Positions 7,667 through 16,200 are shown, counted from the first letter of the stretch. The stretch is 34,595 nt of DNA from Clostridiales bacterium (GCA_022775085.1 JALFJQ010000053.1:1-34595); one strand, 5' to 3'. The notes: a model not told the origin generated them from the sequence alone. Program-made: numbers and translations.

Positions 7667-9592
7667 TTACGCCTGAATACTGTTGGGAAACAGACTGCGG
7701 TCGGTATGGGGGATGAAGCAGGCGGCGACAAAGGCATCCATGTAGCCCGGGTGGGTGCTCAACTCCAGATAGGTCATGTTGGCGGCGACCTCGGCCGTTT
7801 TGGCAACGGCATCGTCGCTCATGACCATGGCGTACGCGCCGGACAGGGAGGAGTTGCCGATGTACTGGAACCGTTCCAGCTCCACGTCCGGGAACATACC
7901 GATGTTCACGGCGTTTTTCATATTGATGCCGCTGCCGATGCCGCCGGCGACATACACCTGGTCAATGCATTCGGGGGTCATGTCCACGGATTTGAGCAGC
8001 GTGTCAATGGCGGAGAAAATAGCGCCCTTGGCCCGGATGAAGTTGTCGATGTCCACCTCGTTGATGGACACCTCCCGGCCGGTTTCTGATTCCTCTGCCG
8101 TGGCGATAACATAGTGGCCCATGCCGTGGGAGTCCCGCTTAATGCGGCTGCCCTCCCGGATGAACAGGCCCTTGGCGTTGATGATCCGGCAGCGGTACAG
8201 CTCGGAGATGATATCGATGATGCCGGAGCCGCAGATGCCCACGGGCTTTTGACCGGGATCGCCTACGATGGACAGGGTCGGCTCCATGGTGGTGTTGTCA
8301 ATGGTACAGGCTTCGATGGCGCCGTCGGTGGCGCGCATACCGCAGGAGATGTCGCCGCCCTCAAAGGCAGGTCCGGCGGAGCAGGCGCAGCTCATGAGAA
8401 AATCCCGGTTGCCGAAGACGATCTCGCCGTTGGTGCCAAGGTCAATGAACAGACTCATTTCGTCTTTGTCCCAGATATCCGACGCCAGAGTACCGGCGGT
8501 GATATCGCCGCCTACATAGGAGCCGATGTTGGGGGCAATATCCACCGGGGCCAGGGGGTTGGCGGGCAGCTTCAGATCCCCTGCCAGAAGACCCTCCCAT
8601 AGGAAGAAGCTGGGGATATAGGGATCCATCCGCACCGGGTTGGCATCCACGCCCACCAACAGATGATTCATGGTGGTGTTGGCGCCGATGCTTAGCCGAA
8701 GAATGCTTCTGGCGTTGATATGGGCCGTCTTGCAGAGGTTGACCAGAATGGGCGTCAGGGTCTCCTTGACAACAGCGTCCTGAAGCCGCTTCCGCCCGCC
8801 GGGCTTGCTCTGCTCGATGATGCGGTTGATCACATCCGCACCGTAGCGGATCTGACCGTTGCCGGAGGAACCTTTTGCCAGCAGCTTGCCGGTGACAAGG
8901 TCGGTCAGCACCATGGCAACCGTGGTGGTGCCGATGTCGATGGCACAGCCTACAATCTGCGTATCCTCTGGGCCGCAGACCTCCATGCAGCGGAAGGTAT
9001 CGCCTGCCAATTCGCCCTTGACGCAGACCGTCCACTGGAATTCCCGCAGGGTTGCCGCCAGTTTTACCATGACGCAGAAAGGTACTTCTACCTTTTGGAC
9101 GCCGAGGGTCTCCTCAACGGCCCAGGTCAGCCGTTCAATGTCTGGCATGGTGTCCTCCAAAGAAGGCTCCGCCATGGAGATCACCACGCTGCGGAAGGGG
9201 TTGGTGAAATGGATGCCGCTGGCCCGGAGGCTGGCTTCGGTGCGTTCAAAGATAGCAATCTCCTTGGGACTGCTGAGGTCGGCGGTTTTCATTCGGGACT
9301 TGTAAGCGCTGGCAATGTCCGGCACCAGCACGGTGCAGTCGCCGCTTACCTTGGAGCAGCAGCTCAGCCGCCAGCCCTCGTCCCATTCCGCCTGGGAAAT
9401 ATGGCGGCTTTGCAGGGAGTCCAGCGTGCCCTCCATCAGTTTCACCCGGCACTTGCCACAGGAACCGTTGCCGGAGCAGGGCGCGTCGATGGCTACGTTG
9501 ACCCGGCGGGCGGCTTCCAGCAGATTGTCGCCGGGGTTGCACTCGATGGCTACAGGACTGCCGCCCTCAATCTGGAAAATCACTTTGCTCAT
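7667..9592 (-). CDS. RACo-like reductive activator of corrinoid proteins (2Fe-2S ferredoxin + DUF4445/ASKHA)
   Basis: 641 residues from the ATG at 9592 (minus strand, GAAGGAGA upstream); a longer frame exists but its extra residues have no family likeness. Residues 1-85 are a plant-type ferredoxin with C39-x5-C45-x2-C48 and a fourth Cys at 78/79. A linker follows, then from about 210 an actin-like ATPase domain with D-I-G-T-T-T-V-A-M, D-L-G-T-N-G-E and V-A-G-G-I-G-S-G. Family members use ATP and a low-potential electron to return inactive Co(II) corrinoid to Co(I) in corrinoid-dependent methyltransferase systems. No methyltransferase or corrinoid protein is in the window, so its client must be elsewhere. 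Expression is probably monocistronic, ending at the hairpin near 7530. Confidence 0.88.
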   Translation of the reverse strand: MSKVIFQIEGGSPVAIECNPGDNLLEAARRVNVAIDAPCSGNGSCGKCRVKLMEGTLDSLQSRHISQAEWDEGWRLSCCSKVSGDCTVLVPDIASAYKSRMKTADLSSPKEIAIFERTEASLRASGIHFTNPFRSVVISMAEPSLEDTMPDIERLTWAVEETLGVQKVEVPFCVMVKLAATLREFQWTVCVKGELAGDTFRCMEVCGPEDTQIVGCAIDIGTTTVAMVLTDLVTGKLLAKGSSGNGQIRYGADVINRIIEQSKPGGRKRLQDAVVKETLTPILVNLCKTAHINARSILRLSIGANTTMNHLLVGVDANPVRMDPYIPSFFLWEGLLAGDLKLPANPLAPVDIAPNIGSYVGGDITAGTLASDIWDKDEMSLFIDLGTNGEIVFGNRDFLMSCACSAGPAFEGGDISCGMRATDGAIEACTIDNTTMEPTLSIVGDPGQKPVGICGSGIIDIISELYRCRIINAKGLFIREGSRIKRDSHGMGHYVIATAEESETGREVSINEVDIDNFIRAKGAIFSAIDTLLKSVDMTPECIDQVYVAGGIGSGINMKNAVNIGMFPDVELERFQYIGNSSLSGAYAMVMSDDAVAKTAEVAANMTYLELSTHPGYMDAFVAACFIPHTDRSLFPNSIQA

Positions 9593-9610
9593 ATCCTGTT
9601 CTCCTTCCGC

Positions 9611-9639
9611 TTGAAATTTTATCCTAATCGTGCTATGCT
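9611..9639 (+). promoter_or_regulatory. Candidate sigma-A promoter
   Basis: TTGAAA (9611-9616), 17-base spacer, TATGCT (9634-9639), about 45 bases before the small plus-strand gene at 9683. The -35 box matches well and the -10 box moderately. Confidence 0.4.
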
Positions 9640-9682
9640 TACGAAAACACAATATCCCGCAAGAGATATAGGAGGAATATCC

Positions 9683-9907
9683 ATGAAAACCTATGAACTG
9701 ATCATCGAACGTCATCAGCCGCCCTGCGGCGGAAAGCCCTCCAAGGTGGTGGAGGTGCGTAGTGTTGCCACCGACGATCCTGTGACCTACGTCCGCTCTC
9801 TGGAGGAGAACGGGGAGTTACAGGTCACAACCAGTCCCAATGGAGAGATCGTGGTAACGCTGGATGCAGGCCTGAAGCAGGTCAAATACAGCTTCACAGA
9901 GGAATAA
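9683..9907 (+). CDS. Small conserved-looking protein divergent from the corrinoid activator
   Basis: 74 residues (MKTYELIIERHQPPCGGKPS...) from ATG 9683 with GGAGG six bases upstream. It starts with a beta strand, has P-P-C-G-G-K and ends in a predicted beta-rich segment; there is no signal peptide or membrane segment. I do not recognise the family. It is transcribed away from the RACo-like gene with a 90-base intergenic region, and convergent with the lipocalin-like gene. Its good ribosome binding site and the divergent arrangement suggest a small accessory or redox-related partner of the activator, but this is only contextual. Confidence 0.65.
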   Translation: MKTYELIIERHQPPCGGKPSKVVEVRSVATDDPVTYVRSLEENGELQVTTSPNGEIVVTLDAGLKQVKYSFTEE

Positions 9908-9914
9908 GCGTGTA

Positions 9915-9937
9915 AGGCATCCGAGTTCCGGGTGCCT
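9915..9937. terminator. Hairpin between convergent genes
   Basis: AGGCATCCG (9915-9923) pairs with CGGGTGCCT (9929-9937), with one wobble and a 5-base loop. It sits between the stop codons of two convergent genes; there is no strong T tract, so a shared bidirectional terminator is plausible but not certain. Confidence 0.45.
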
Positions 9938-9947
9938 GTTCCCTTGG

Positions 9948-10421
9948 TTACGCCCGTTTGCGGGAGGCATAAATCGTGCAGTCCACCCGCTGTGTCCTGT
10001 CCTCCAGGACGGTGACGCGGTTCCACTTGAAGTAGTCCGCCCGGATATCCGAGAAAATTTGCATTTCGCCGGGAACGTCCAGATTGGTGCCAATGAGTCT
10101 GGCACCCTCTTTTACAAAACGAAGGCGGCACATGGCTTTTTCACAGGTATAGGTCGCGTCATAGCATTTTCCTTCGGCATGATACATCCGGATTGTCATC
10201 ATGCATTCGGGATTCAGAGAGGGACAAAGGAGTAGATCCTCAATTCCGGTTCCGTTCAACACCCGGCGAAAGAGCCATTCTCCTTTTACCTCCCGGCGCA
10301 TTCCGTCCTTGCTGTCGATATAGCGGATATCCCAGTCACCCACCAGCGGGGCGAACCAATCATGTTCCGGCGGAATCTTCAGTGTGTACTTGCTGACGAG
10401 TGCCGTTGCAAAACGATCCAT
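9948..10421 (-). CDS. Lipocalin-like protein of unknown function
   Basis: 157 residues from the ATG at 10421 on the minus strand, preceded by AGGAGGAAT. The pattern L-V-G-D-W-D-I-R-Y, K-G-E-W-L-F-R-R-V-L-N-G-T-G-I-E-D and repeated alternating strands resembles DUF1579-type or lipocalin-like beta barrels that bind small ligands. There is no export signal, so it should be cytoplasmic. It follows the LysR gene by 29 bases in the same direction and is probably in its operon, hence also under the upstream cobalamin riboswitch. A cytoplasmic ligand-binding role linked to corrinoid metabolism is an inference from position only. Confidence 0.7.
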   Translation of the reverse strand: MDRFATALVSKYTLKIPPEHDWFAPLVGDWDIRYIDSKDGMRREVKGEWLFRRVLNGTGIEDLLLCPSLNPECMMTIRMYHAEGKCYDATYTCEKAMCRLRFVKEGARLIGTNLDVPGEMQIFSDIRADYFKWNRVTVLEDRTQRVDCTIYASRKRA

Positions 10422-10450
10422 TGTGCATTCCTCCTGTTTGTTTTTATGGT

Positions 10451-11329
10451 TCAGCCCTTCTGACTGATCCAGTCCAGAAAACCGCTTTCCAGTTTGGACA
10501 TTGCGCACTGAGGCTTGTATACCAGCGCGTTCTGATAGCTCATGCCGCCCTCCGCGCAGGGACGCTGTACCAGCTTTGCCGCACACAGCAGCGGCTCCGG
10601 CAGCACCTCCTGCCAAAGATATGCGTTCGGCAGTCCTTGCAAAAGCTGAAGCTGGGTAAGTCGGTCTACGGTATAAAGGCCGTTTCTGTTGTCTGTTTCC
10701 GGGTAAAAGGTATCCCGATGCAAAAGTTCGGGATAGGTGTGCAGTTCCGCTTTTGAGATCTGTGGGTTTCCTGCCAGCGGATGCCTTTGGGAGAGGACGA
10801 TTTGGTATTCCTCCCGGTTCAGAAGCCGCAGGGAAAGCTTCCGAATCTGGGCCTGCTCGGAAAAATAATCTTGATACACGAAGCTGTAGCGAATCACAGC
10901 CACTTCCACCAGTCCGCTGCTCAGCATCTCCAAAGCCTGACGGGGGTGACACTCCCGGATCACGGCATCTATGCCCTGTTCCGACGTGCAGCCGCACAGA
11001 TACTGCTTTGTGAGTTCCAGAAAGCGATAGGATCTAGGCAGGCACACGCGGAAACGGTTGGGCTGGGCATTGTTCGGCCCCAGCCGTTCCACAAATTCCG
11101 CTTCCCGGAGAATGTTTCGGGCATGGGACAGGAACTGCTCCCCTTTCTGCGTGGGACGGACGCCCTTCCGGGTGCGCTCAAAGATCGGAAAGCCCAAAGC
11201 GGCCTCCGTATCCCGCAGGATACGGCTCAGGTTGGGCTGCCCCGTATACAGATTTGCGGCAGCCTGAGAAATGGAGCGGGTCCGCTCGATCTCCAACAGG
11301 TATAGAAGATGCTGCGTGTTCAGGTTCAT
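10451..11329 (-). CDS. LysR-type transcriptional regulator downstream of a cobalamin riboswitch
   Basis: 292 residues from the ATG at 11329 (minus strand); the longer upstream frame runs into the leader and lacks family likeness. Residues 1-62 are the winged helix-turn-helix (L-L-Y-L-L-E-I-E-R-T-R-S-I-S-Q-A-A, L-S-R-I-L-R, F-P-I-F-E-R-T-R-K-G-V). The rest is the effector-binding domain. The promoter, cobalamin riboswitch and terminator at 11400-11718 precede it, so its synthesis should fall when cobalamin is plentiful. Riboswitch control of a LysR gene rather than a transport or biosynthesis gene is uncommon. Likely targets are the neighbouring corrinoid genes. A palindrome at 11739-11764, upstream of its own promoter, is a candidate binding site. 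Confidence 0.88.
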   Translation of the reverse strand: MNLNTQHLLYLLEIERTRSISQAAANLYTGQPNLSRILRDTEAALGFPIFERTRKGVRPTQKGEQFLSHARNILREAEFVERLGPNNAQPNRFRVCLPRSYRFLELTKQYLCGCTSEQGIDAVIRECHPRQALEMLSSGLVEVAVIRYSFVYQDYFSEQAQIRKLSLRLLNREEYQIVLSQRHPLAGNPQISKAELHTYPELLHRDTFYPETDNRNGLYTVDRLTQLQLLQGLPNAYLWQEVLPEPLLCAAKLVQRPCAEGGMSYQNALVYKPQCAMSKLESGFLDWISQKG

Positions 11330-11399
11330 AGGCTCACGGCTCCATTTCACTGTCGATCCATTGGAAGGCATGTCATTCGGGAAGGTGCAGCCTCCAATC

Positions 11400-11433
11400 A
11401 AAAAAACGCGGCAGCCTGAAAAAAGCTGCCGCG
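11400..11433 (-). terminator. Intrinsic terminator of the minus-strand riboswitch
   Basis: On the minus strand CGCGGCAGC pairs perfectly with GCTGCCGCG (11425-11433 and 11407-11415), followed by seven T (complement of A11400-11406). It lies between the riboswitch and the LysR gene, the arrangement of a transcriptional off-switch. Confidence 0.88.
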
Positions 11434-11479
11434 AACGTTTTTACGCAACACAAATAAACAGGAGTGTCCCCCTGTGTTT

Positions 11480-11665
11480 ATCATTCCTGTAGGTCTTCTG
11501 ACTTGTGCCTCAAGCGTGATCCAGTCCTGCCTTCTCAGGTTTCCCCAATGACCGGCTTTCCGCCGACGAACCGGACACATCAGCACTTACAGCGCCGTTT
11601 CCGCGCGGGGCCTTTCACCCCATTCCCTTTTTAAGCTCGAGAACCGACCTGCGCTGCCCCCGGGC
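11480..11665 (-). promoter_or_regulatory. Cobalamin riboswitch 1 (minus strand)
   Basis: The minus-strand RNA contains the conserved core GGGAATGGGGTGAAA, then GGCGCTGTAAGTGCTG, a GGTCATTGGGGAAACC segment, and the B12 box ACAAGTCAGAAGACCTACAG (complement of 11486-11506). These appear in the order expected of the cobalamin family. Together with the following terminator it should switch off transcription of the LysR/lipocalin-like genes when the ligand binds. The short ORF across this region is not coding. Confidence 0.9.
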
Positions 11666-11689
11666 CACAAGAATCTATATTTGTCTTTC

Positions 11690-11718
11690 ATTATATCCAT
11701 GAATTAGGAAAAAGTCAA
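11690..11718 (-). promoter_or_regulatory. Sigma-A promoter for riboswitch 1
   Basis: On the minus strand TTGACT (complement of 11713-11718), 17-base spacer, TATAAT (complement of 11690-11695). Initiation would be about 20 bases before the riboswitch. Confidence 0.8.
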
Positions 11719-11738
11719 AGGGTAAGCATATTAGTAAT

Positions 11739-11764
11739 GTGATATATCATAAATGATATATCAC
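11739..11764. repeat. Perfect 12-base inverted repeat, candidate operator
   Basis: GTGATATATCAT (11739-11750) and ATGATATATCAC (11753-11764) are perfect inverted copies around AA. Each arm contains the palindrome TGATATATCA. It lies about 20 bases upstream of the -35 box of the riboswitch 1 promoter. The remaining 11765-12074 is AT-rich and shows no gene. Confidence 0.6.
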
Positions 11765-12074
11765 AGAAAAGTGGAGGAAAAGTTCCGTGGCTTGGTATCA
11801 TAATAAGAATAGCATTATAAATGTCAATTCTTCGTACTGTTATGCAATAAATTCATAGCCAGGAAAAGACAACCAGTTAGACTGCCAGAAGAAGGCAGAG
11901 TTGCAGCGGACGTGCAGAAAGCTACTATAGTATCTGGGGCGATGGGCCATACTTTGCAAAGTCTTTTTTACAAAATTTGTAGAAAAAGAAACAAAATAAT
12001 TATAATAATTACAATGTATAGAATAAAAACGAAAACGGCAATGCAACATATTGTGTGATATTGGAAATATGTTA

Positions 12075-12103
12075 TTGACAAAATAGTAAATCGGTTATAT
12101 TAT
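12075..12103 (+). promoter_or_regulatory. Consensus sigma-A promoter for riboswitch 2
   Basis: TTGACA (12075-12080), exactly 17 bases, TATTAT (12098-12103). Transcription from about 12110 would give a roughly 440-base leader before the DUF2292 gene. It is divergent from the riboswitch 1 promoter. Confidence 0.85.
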
Positions 12104-12152
12104 ACTGATAAAAAATGCGAGTAGAGGTTTTGTGTGCGTAAAGGCATCGCAG

Positions 12153-12195
12153 TCAGGTATCAAGCCTGATAAGGAAATGGGGTACCAAGCCCCAT
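12153..12195 (+). promoter_or_regulatory. Twin hairpins with matching seven-base loops in the leader
   Basis: TCAGG-TATCAAG-CCTGA (12153-12169) and ATGGGG-TACCAAG-CCCCAT (12177-12195) share the loop TAYCAAG and are flanked by direct repeats GTGTGCGT (12132 and 12198). They are part of the leader RNA between the promoter and riboswitch 2 and are not part of the cobalamin fold. Function unknown; protein-binding or loop-loop contacts are possible. Confidence 0.5.
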
Positions 12196-12245
12196 ACCGT
12201 GTGCGTTTAGAAATCAGTCTGTGACTAATTTGAATTAAATAATTG

Positions 12246-12430
12246 TTTCCGTGGCCGGGCGGAGCGCGTGACGACTGTCTGGCTGAACAAGAGAACGGGG
12301 TGTAAGTCCCCACGCTGCCGGCACTGTAAGTGTCAAGACGGCCTGTCGTTGGTGGAAAGCCAGTCATTGGAGAAATCTGAGAAGGCAGACAGGCCATCGT
12401 TTGAGACACAAGTCAGGAGACCTACGGGAA
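12246..12430 (+). promoter_or_regulatory. Cobalamin riboswitch 2
   Basis: The ordered elements are GAACGGGGTGTAAGTCCCC, GCCGGCACTGTAAGTG, AGCCAGTCATTGGAGAAATC and the B12 box ACACAAGTCAGGAGACCTAC (12406-12425). It is followed by a perfect terminator (12493 on), so control is most likely transcriptional and turns off the DUF2292 gene when cobalamin is bound. Confidence 0.92.
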
Positions 12431-12492
12431 TATGTGTAGTCGCTTTGCTTCGAGAACTGGGCAAAGTGGTTGGTTTACGACGCAGGAAAACG

Positions 12493-12533
12493 GCTGCGGC
12501 GGTCTGGAGTTGACCGCCGCAGCTTTTATTTAT
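12493..12533 (+). terminator. Intrinsic terminator of riboswitch 2
   Basis: GCTGCGGCGGTC (12493-12504) pairs perfectly with GACCGCCGCAGC (12512-12523), followed by TTTTATTTAT. Confidence 0.92.
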
Positions 12534-12552
12534 CCTATGGAGGGATGCGTAT

Positions 12553-12714
12553 ATGCCGTCAGGCTCCAATCTCATTTTAACGAAGGCTGAAAAGCAGCTT
12601 ATTGAACTGGTTCGTTCTCTGGATTACGGAGAAGTGCGGATTGTGGTGAAGGATAATAAACCGATCCGTGTGGAGGAAATCAGAAGAAGTATCCAGTTGA
12701 CAAACGATAAGTAA
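12553..12714 (+). CDS. DUF2292 family small protein under cobalamin riboswitch control
   Basis: 53 residues from ATG 12553, with GGAGGG eight bases upstream; an out-of-frame ATG at 12545 is too close to the Shine-Dalgarno. The core L-I-E-L-V-R-S-L-D-Y-G-E-V-R-I-V-V-K-D-N-K-P-I and following E-E are the DUF2292 pattern (small beta-hairpin proteins of unknown role in Firmicutes). It is the only gene between riboswitch 2 and the terminator at 12755, so it should be made only when cobalamin is low. A role as a small regulator or adaptor in the low-B12 response is inferred. It falls below common ORF length cut-offs. Confidence 0.78.
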   Translation: MPSGSNLILTKAEKQLIELVRSLDYGEVRIVVKDNKPIRVEEIRRSIQLTNDK

Positions 12715-12754
12715 ATAAAGCGTTTCAACAGGAACTGACGGAAGAACCGAAGTT

Positions 12755-12797
12755 CGGAAGATGGGGAGCAGTATACCCATCTTCCGGGCTTTTTCTT
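12755..12797 (+). terminator. Intrinsic terminator after DUF2292
   Basis: CGGAAGATGGG (12755-12765) pairs perfectly with CCCATCTTCCG (12776-12786), followed by GGCTTTTTCTTTT. It isolates the DUF2292 unit from the leader of the large operon. Confidence 0.88.
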
Positions 12798-13039
12798 TTG
12801 TCTGGACGACCGGAAGTGCAAAGAAATAGAAATCAATCCATCGGTATTACCTGATCCGCGTAACCCCCTTGTGCGAATCTGTAATGTAGACAGCCGTTTT
12901 GATTGCCCAAGAAACGGCGTTACCTCCAGGATGCCGCCGCCTGAGCCACGGCGGTATTCGGGAGAACAAAAACCTCCGCTGTACCTAGCGGTGCAGATAA
13001 AAACCGGCTTATTTTGTGGCAAATGCGCGACCGAGTGGA

Positions 13040-13180
13040 TTCCACGGGACACGCGTTCTTGTTCGGCTGAACAAGGGAATCCGGTGCAAAACCGGGACAC
13101 ATTGCTCAAAACGGTGGTGCAGTCAGCATGGGGGATACGGTCCAAATGCGTAAGTCAGATGACTTACAAACGATGCAAGC
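13040..13180 (+). promoter_or_regulatory. Divergent cobalamin-riboswitch-like leader (number 3)
   Basis: AAGGGAATCCGGTGCAAAAC (13073-13092) is followed by CGGGAC, an excellent match to the cobalamin P3 core. A GTTC-GGC-TGAAC hairpin precedes it, and a CAGTCAGCATGGGGGATAC segment matches the later conserved stretch in order. The B12-box position reads GTAAGTCAGATGACTTAC (13150-13167), recognisable but altered into a perfect dyad, and the usual GCCACTGTAA segment is poorly kept. It lies about 110 bases before the large operon. No clear intrinsic terminator follows, so control may be translational, or the element may be a variant. The rest of 12798-13291 contains several hairpins (for example GCCGTTT/AAACGGC near 12892-12918) and no gene. 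Confidence 0.58.
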
Positions 13181-13291
13181 AAGTGCGGTCTAAGCGTAAA
13201 CGCCCCGATGGCTCCGCGTGGAACAGGCCGGAATATACCCTGCTTTCCGCCATAGGCGATTTCATAAATATCAAAGCAAAGGAGAATGTAT

Positions 13292-16200
13292 ATGCGAACA
13301 AATGGAAAACGCCTGCTGTCGCTGATGCTGGCAATGCTGATGATTATCAGCATTCTGCCTGTATCCGCTTTCGCAGCAGGGGAAACCGAGATTGGCAGTC
13401 AGGAAGAATTGGCTGCAATGGAAAGCGGCGGCAGCTATATTCTGACCCAGGATATTACATTGGAAAACTGGACCGCCATGGATTTACCGAAAGGCACCAC
13501 TTTCAATGGTAACGGTCACACCATTACTTTGACAGGGGCACCGCTGTTCGCCAACATGGAGGGCACGGTCATCAATCTGATCCTAAAAGGCAGTGTTGCG
13601 CAAACGGCAAACAAAAATACCGGCGCTCTGAGCCAAACCTGTTACGGTACGATCCGCAATTGCATCAGTGATGTAGCTGTGACCTACAGTGGCACCAGCA
13701 AATGGGTCTACGCCGGTCAGATCATCGGCTCCTACGAGTCCGGCAACAATGTCAGCAACTGTCTGATTTTGGGCACTGTTGACCCCGGAGTGATTACAAC
13801 GAATTATGGTGCGGCAGGTGCGTCCTTCTCCACCCTGAACATCAGCAACTGTGTGGCTGTCGGCTATGATAAGATCGCACAGACGGACTACGGCAACATC
13901 GTCTCCGGCACAAACTGCACCCTGGTTGCGGCAGAAGACTATAACGCTGCGGATTATCTGGATTTCTTTAACACCTACCGCGGGGATGATCTGGCGTGGG
14001 AGCTGGCCGATGGCGCTCTGACGCTGAAGGCAGAGGCTGTCTCCGAAACAGCAACGGAAGAGCAGATCGCTTCATTGAACGCGGCGATTGCCGAGGCTGA
14101 AGCTGTGGACAAGACAAAGCTCTATACCGCGAGCAGTTTGACCAGCTACAACAGTGCGCTGTCTGCTGCAAAGAGCAAGGCAGCGGAAACCGAGCCTACT
14201 GCATCCTCTGTAATATCGGCCACCACCGCTTTAAAAAATGCTGTTGCCGGACTGACAGAACGGAATACTGCCGCCGTGGAACTGCCGGACAGCGGTGTGG
14301 TTGCCGTAACCCAGGATAATTTTCAAGCCCAGTTGAAAGCACCGACGGCCGGTGTTGTTTACCAACTCACGGAAGATATTACGCTGAGCTCAAGTTTTTG
14401 GATGGGATCGTTTAACACCATGAATGCCGTATTGGACGGCAATGGTTACACCCTTACACTGAACGGCGTTTCTCCCTTGTGGGGTACCATCGGTGAAAAC
14501 GGAATCGTTCAGAATCTGGGTATAAAAGGTTCTGTGGCAGATGGCTATGAGCCTATTGGCAATCTGGCAAAACAATGTTCCGGTCTGATCGTAAACTGCT
14601 GGAGTGAGGCGGATACAACCAATTCCTCCAGCACTGTTACCGGTGGATTTGCAGGAAAACTGCTTTCCGGCGGCGCTGTTGTCAACTGCTGGAATACGGG
14701 CAGCATTACAACTAGCGGCAGCAGCCAGATAGGCGCGATTGTCGGCTCTGCGGAAGGAAACACCCTGATTCAGAATTGCTATTGGCAGGATGACACCCTG
14801 AACGCTGTGGGAGCTGGCAGCGGCATTGTAACGAACAGCAGCGTAAAGACGCAGAGCGAATTTGCTTCTGATGAATTTGTGGACCTTCTGAACAGCAACC
14901 GGGGCACATACGGAAAACAGTGGAATATGTCCAGCACCGGCTATCCCTGGTTTGGAGAAGCGCAGGAGTACATTCCTGAGACGCCCGAAGAGCCAGTGGA
15001 AATTACCTTCACCTCCAAAAAGGGTATTGTCACCACCTTTATGAGTGACGAGGGGCTGACCATTTCTCTGAATGATTTGGAGGCGTCAGATGCTTACTAT
15101 GCCGGTAAGCTGTCCATGGAAGGTGCTACCAGCTGGAGTGATGACGGGAACAACCTGATTTACAACGATAACGAGCTTTATCTGAGCAACAAGACGGGAA
15201 CCTATACGATCACCGTCTCTTATGGCGATGGTGAAAGCAGAAGGTTCAATGTCAATGTGGTGGAGCCGGCGGATGCCGTTGCCCTGCGGCTGGTTGTCGA
15301 CGGTCAGGCCATCACGGACGGTCTGCTTACGGTTCAGGGCAGTGAGCGAATTGTGTTCTCTGCCGAGGCACAGTATAGCGAGGGCGGCGAATGGGAGTCC
15401 GTTCCCACCACGCTGCTGAGCTTCACGACAACAGCGGGAACCGATGAAGCGTATGTCAACGGCTCTGTGTTCTACGCCAAAAAGCCCGGTTCGGTGACGG
15501 TTACCGCTTCCGGTCTGGGCCAGACCGTTAACGTGGCGATTACCTCGGAATATGTAGCCGTAACAGCCATTAAACCTGCGCCCAGCGGCACCTATACTGT
15601 CCACGAGCGCAACGCCAACAGCGATAGCTTGGGCAATTTCGTTGATCTGATGCTGGGCCAAGGTGTGGGAAATGTTAACATCACCCCGGGCAATGCCAGC
15701 TATCAGGGCTGGACGCTGACATCCAGTGATACCGATGTTGCCGAGTATGTGGATGCGTTCCTGAAAGCGGTTCTGCCGAAGAAGGCAGGTACAACCACGT
15801 TGACTGCAACTTCCGAAGATCCTAGTGTAGCGGTTAGCGGCACCAGCCAGATCACCATCCAGTATAAGAATCCTGTGACGGCTGTTACCTTCACCGGCAA
15901 AAACAATACGCTGACCATTCAGGAGGGCAAGACGCTTGAGCTGCCCCTGACCTTCACCGGCACCAGCGGGATGGAAGATTACCATGTGACCGAGCCCGGC
16001 ATGACCTGGAGCTTTGAAAGCAGCGACGGCGGCGCGGTCACCATCTACCGGGAGAGCCAAGGTGTGCTTGTGCGCACGGAACAAGAGTACTGTGTTGCCA
16101 ATGATGCGTACAAGATTACTGGCGACGCAGCTGGTACCGTCACCGTCACCGGTACCCCTGTGGATACCACCGGCGGCGCACAGAGTGTAAGTTTTACGGT

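Noticed and set aside
8720..9907. 395-residue plus-strand ORF across the activator gene
   Set aside because: Only its last 74 codons, which have their own ribosome binding site at 9671, look real; the rest is antisense to the ferredoxin/ASKHA gene.
11398..11586. 62-residue minus-strand ORF
   Set aside because: It lies within the cobalamin riboswitch and its terminator, so is RNA structure rather than coding sequence.
12624..13145. 173-residue minus-strand ORF
   Set aside because: It covers the DUF2292 gene, its terminator and the leader of the large operon on the other strand, with no ribosome binding site or domain.
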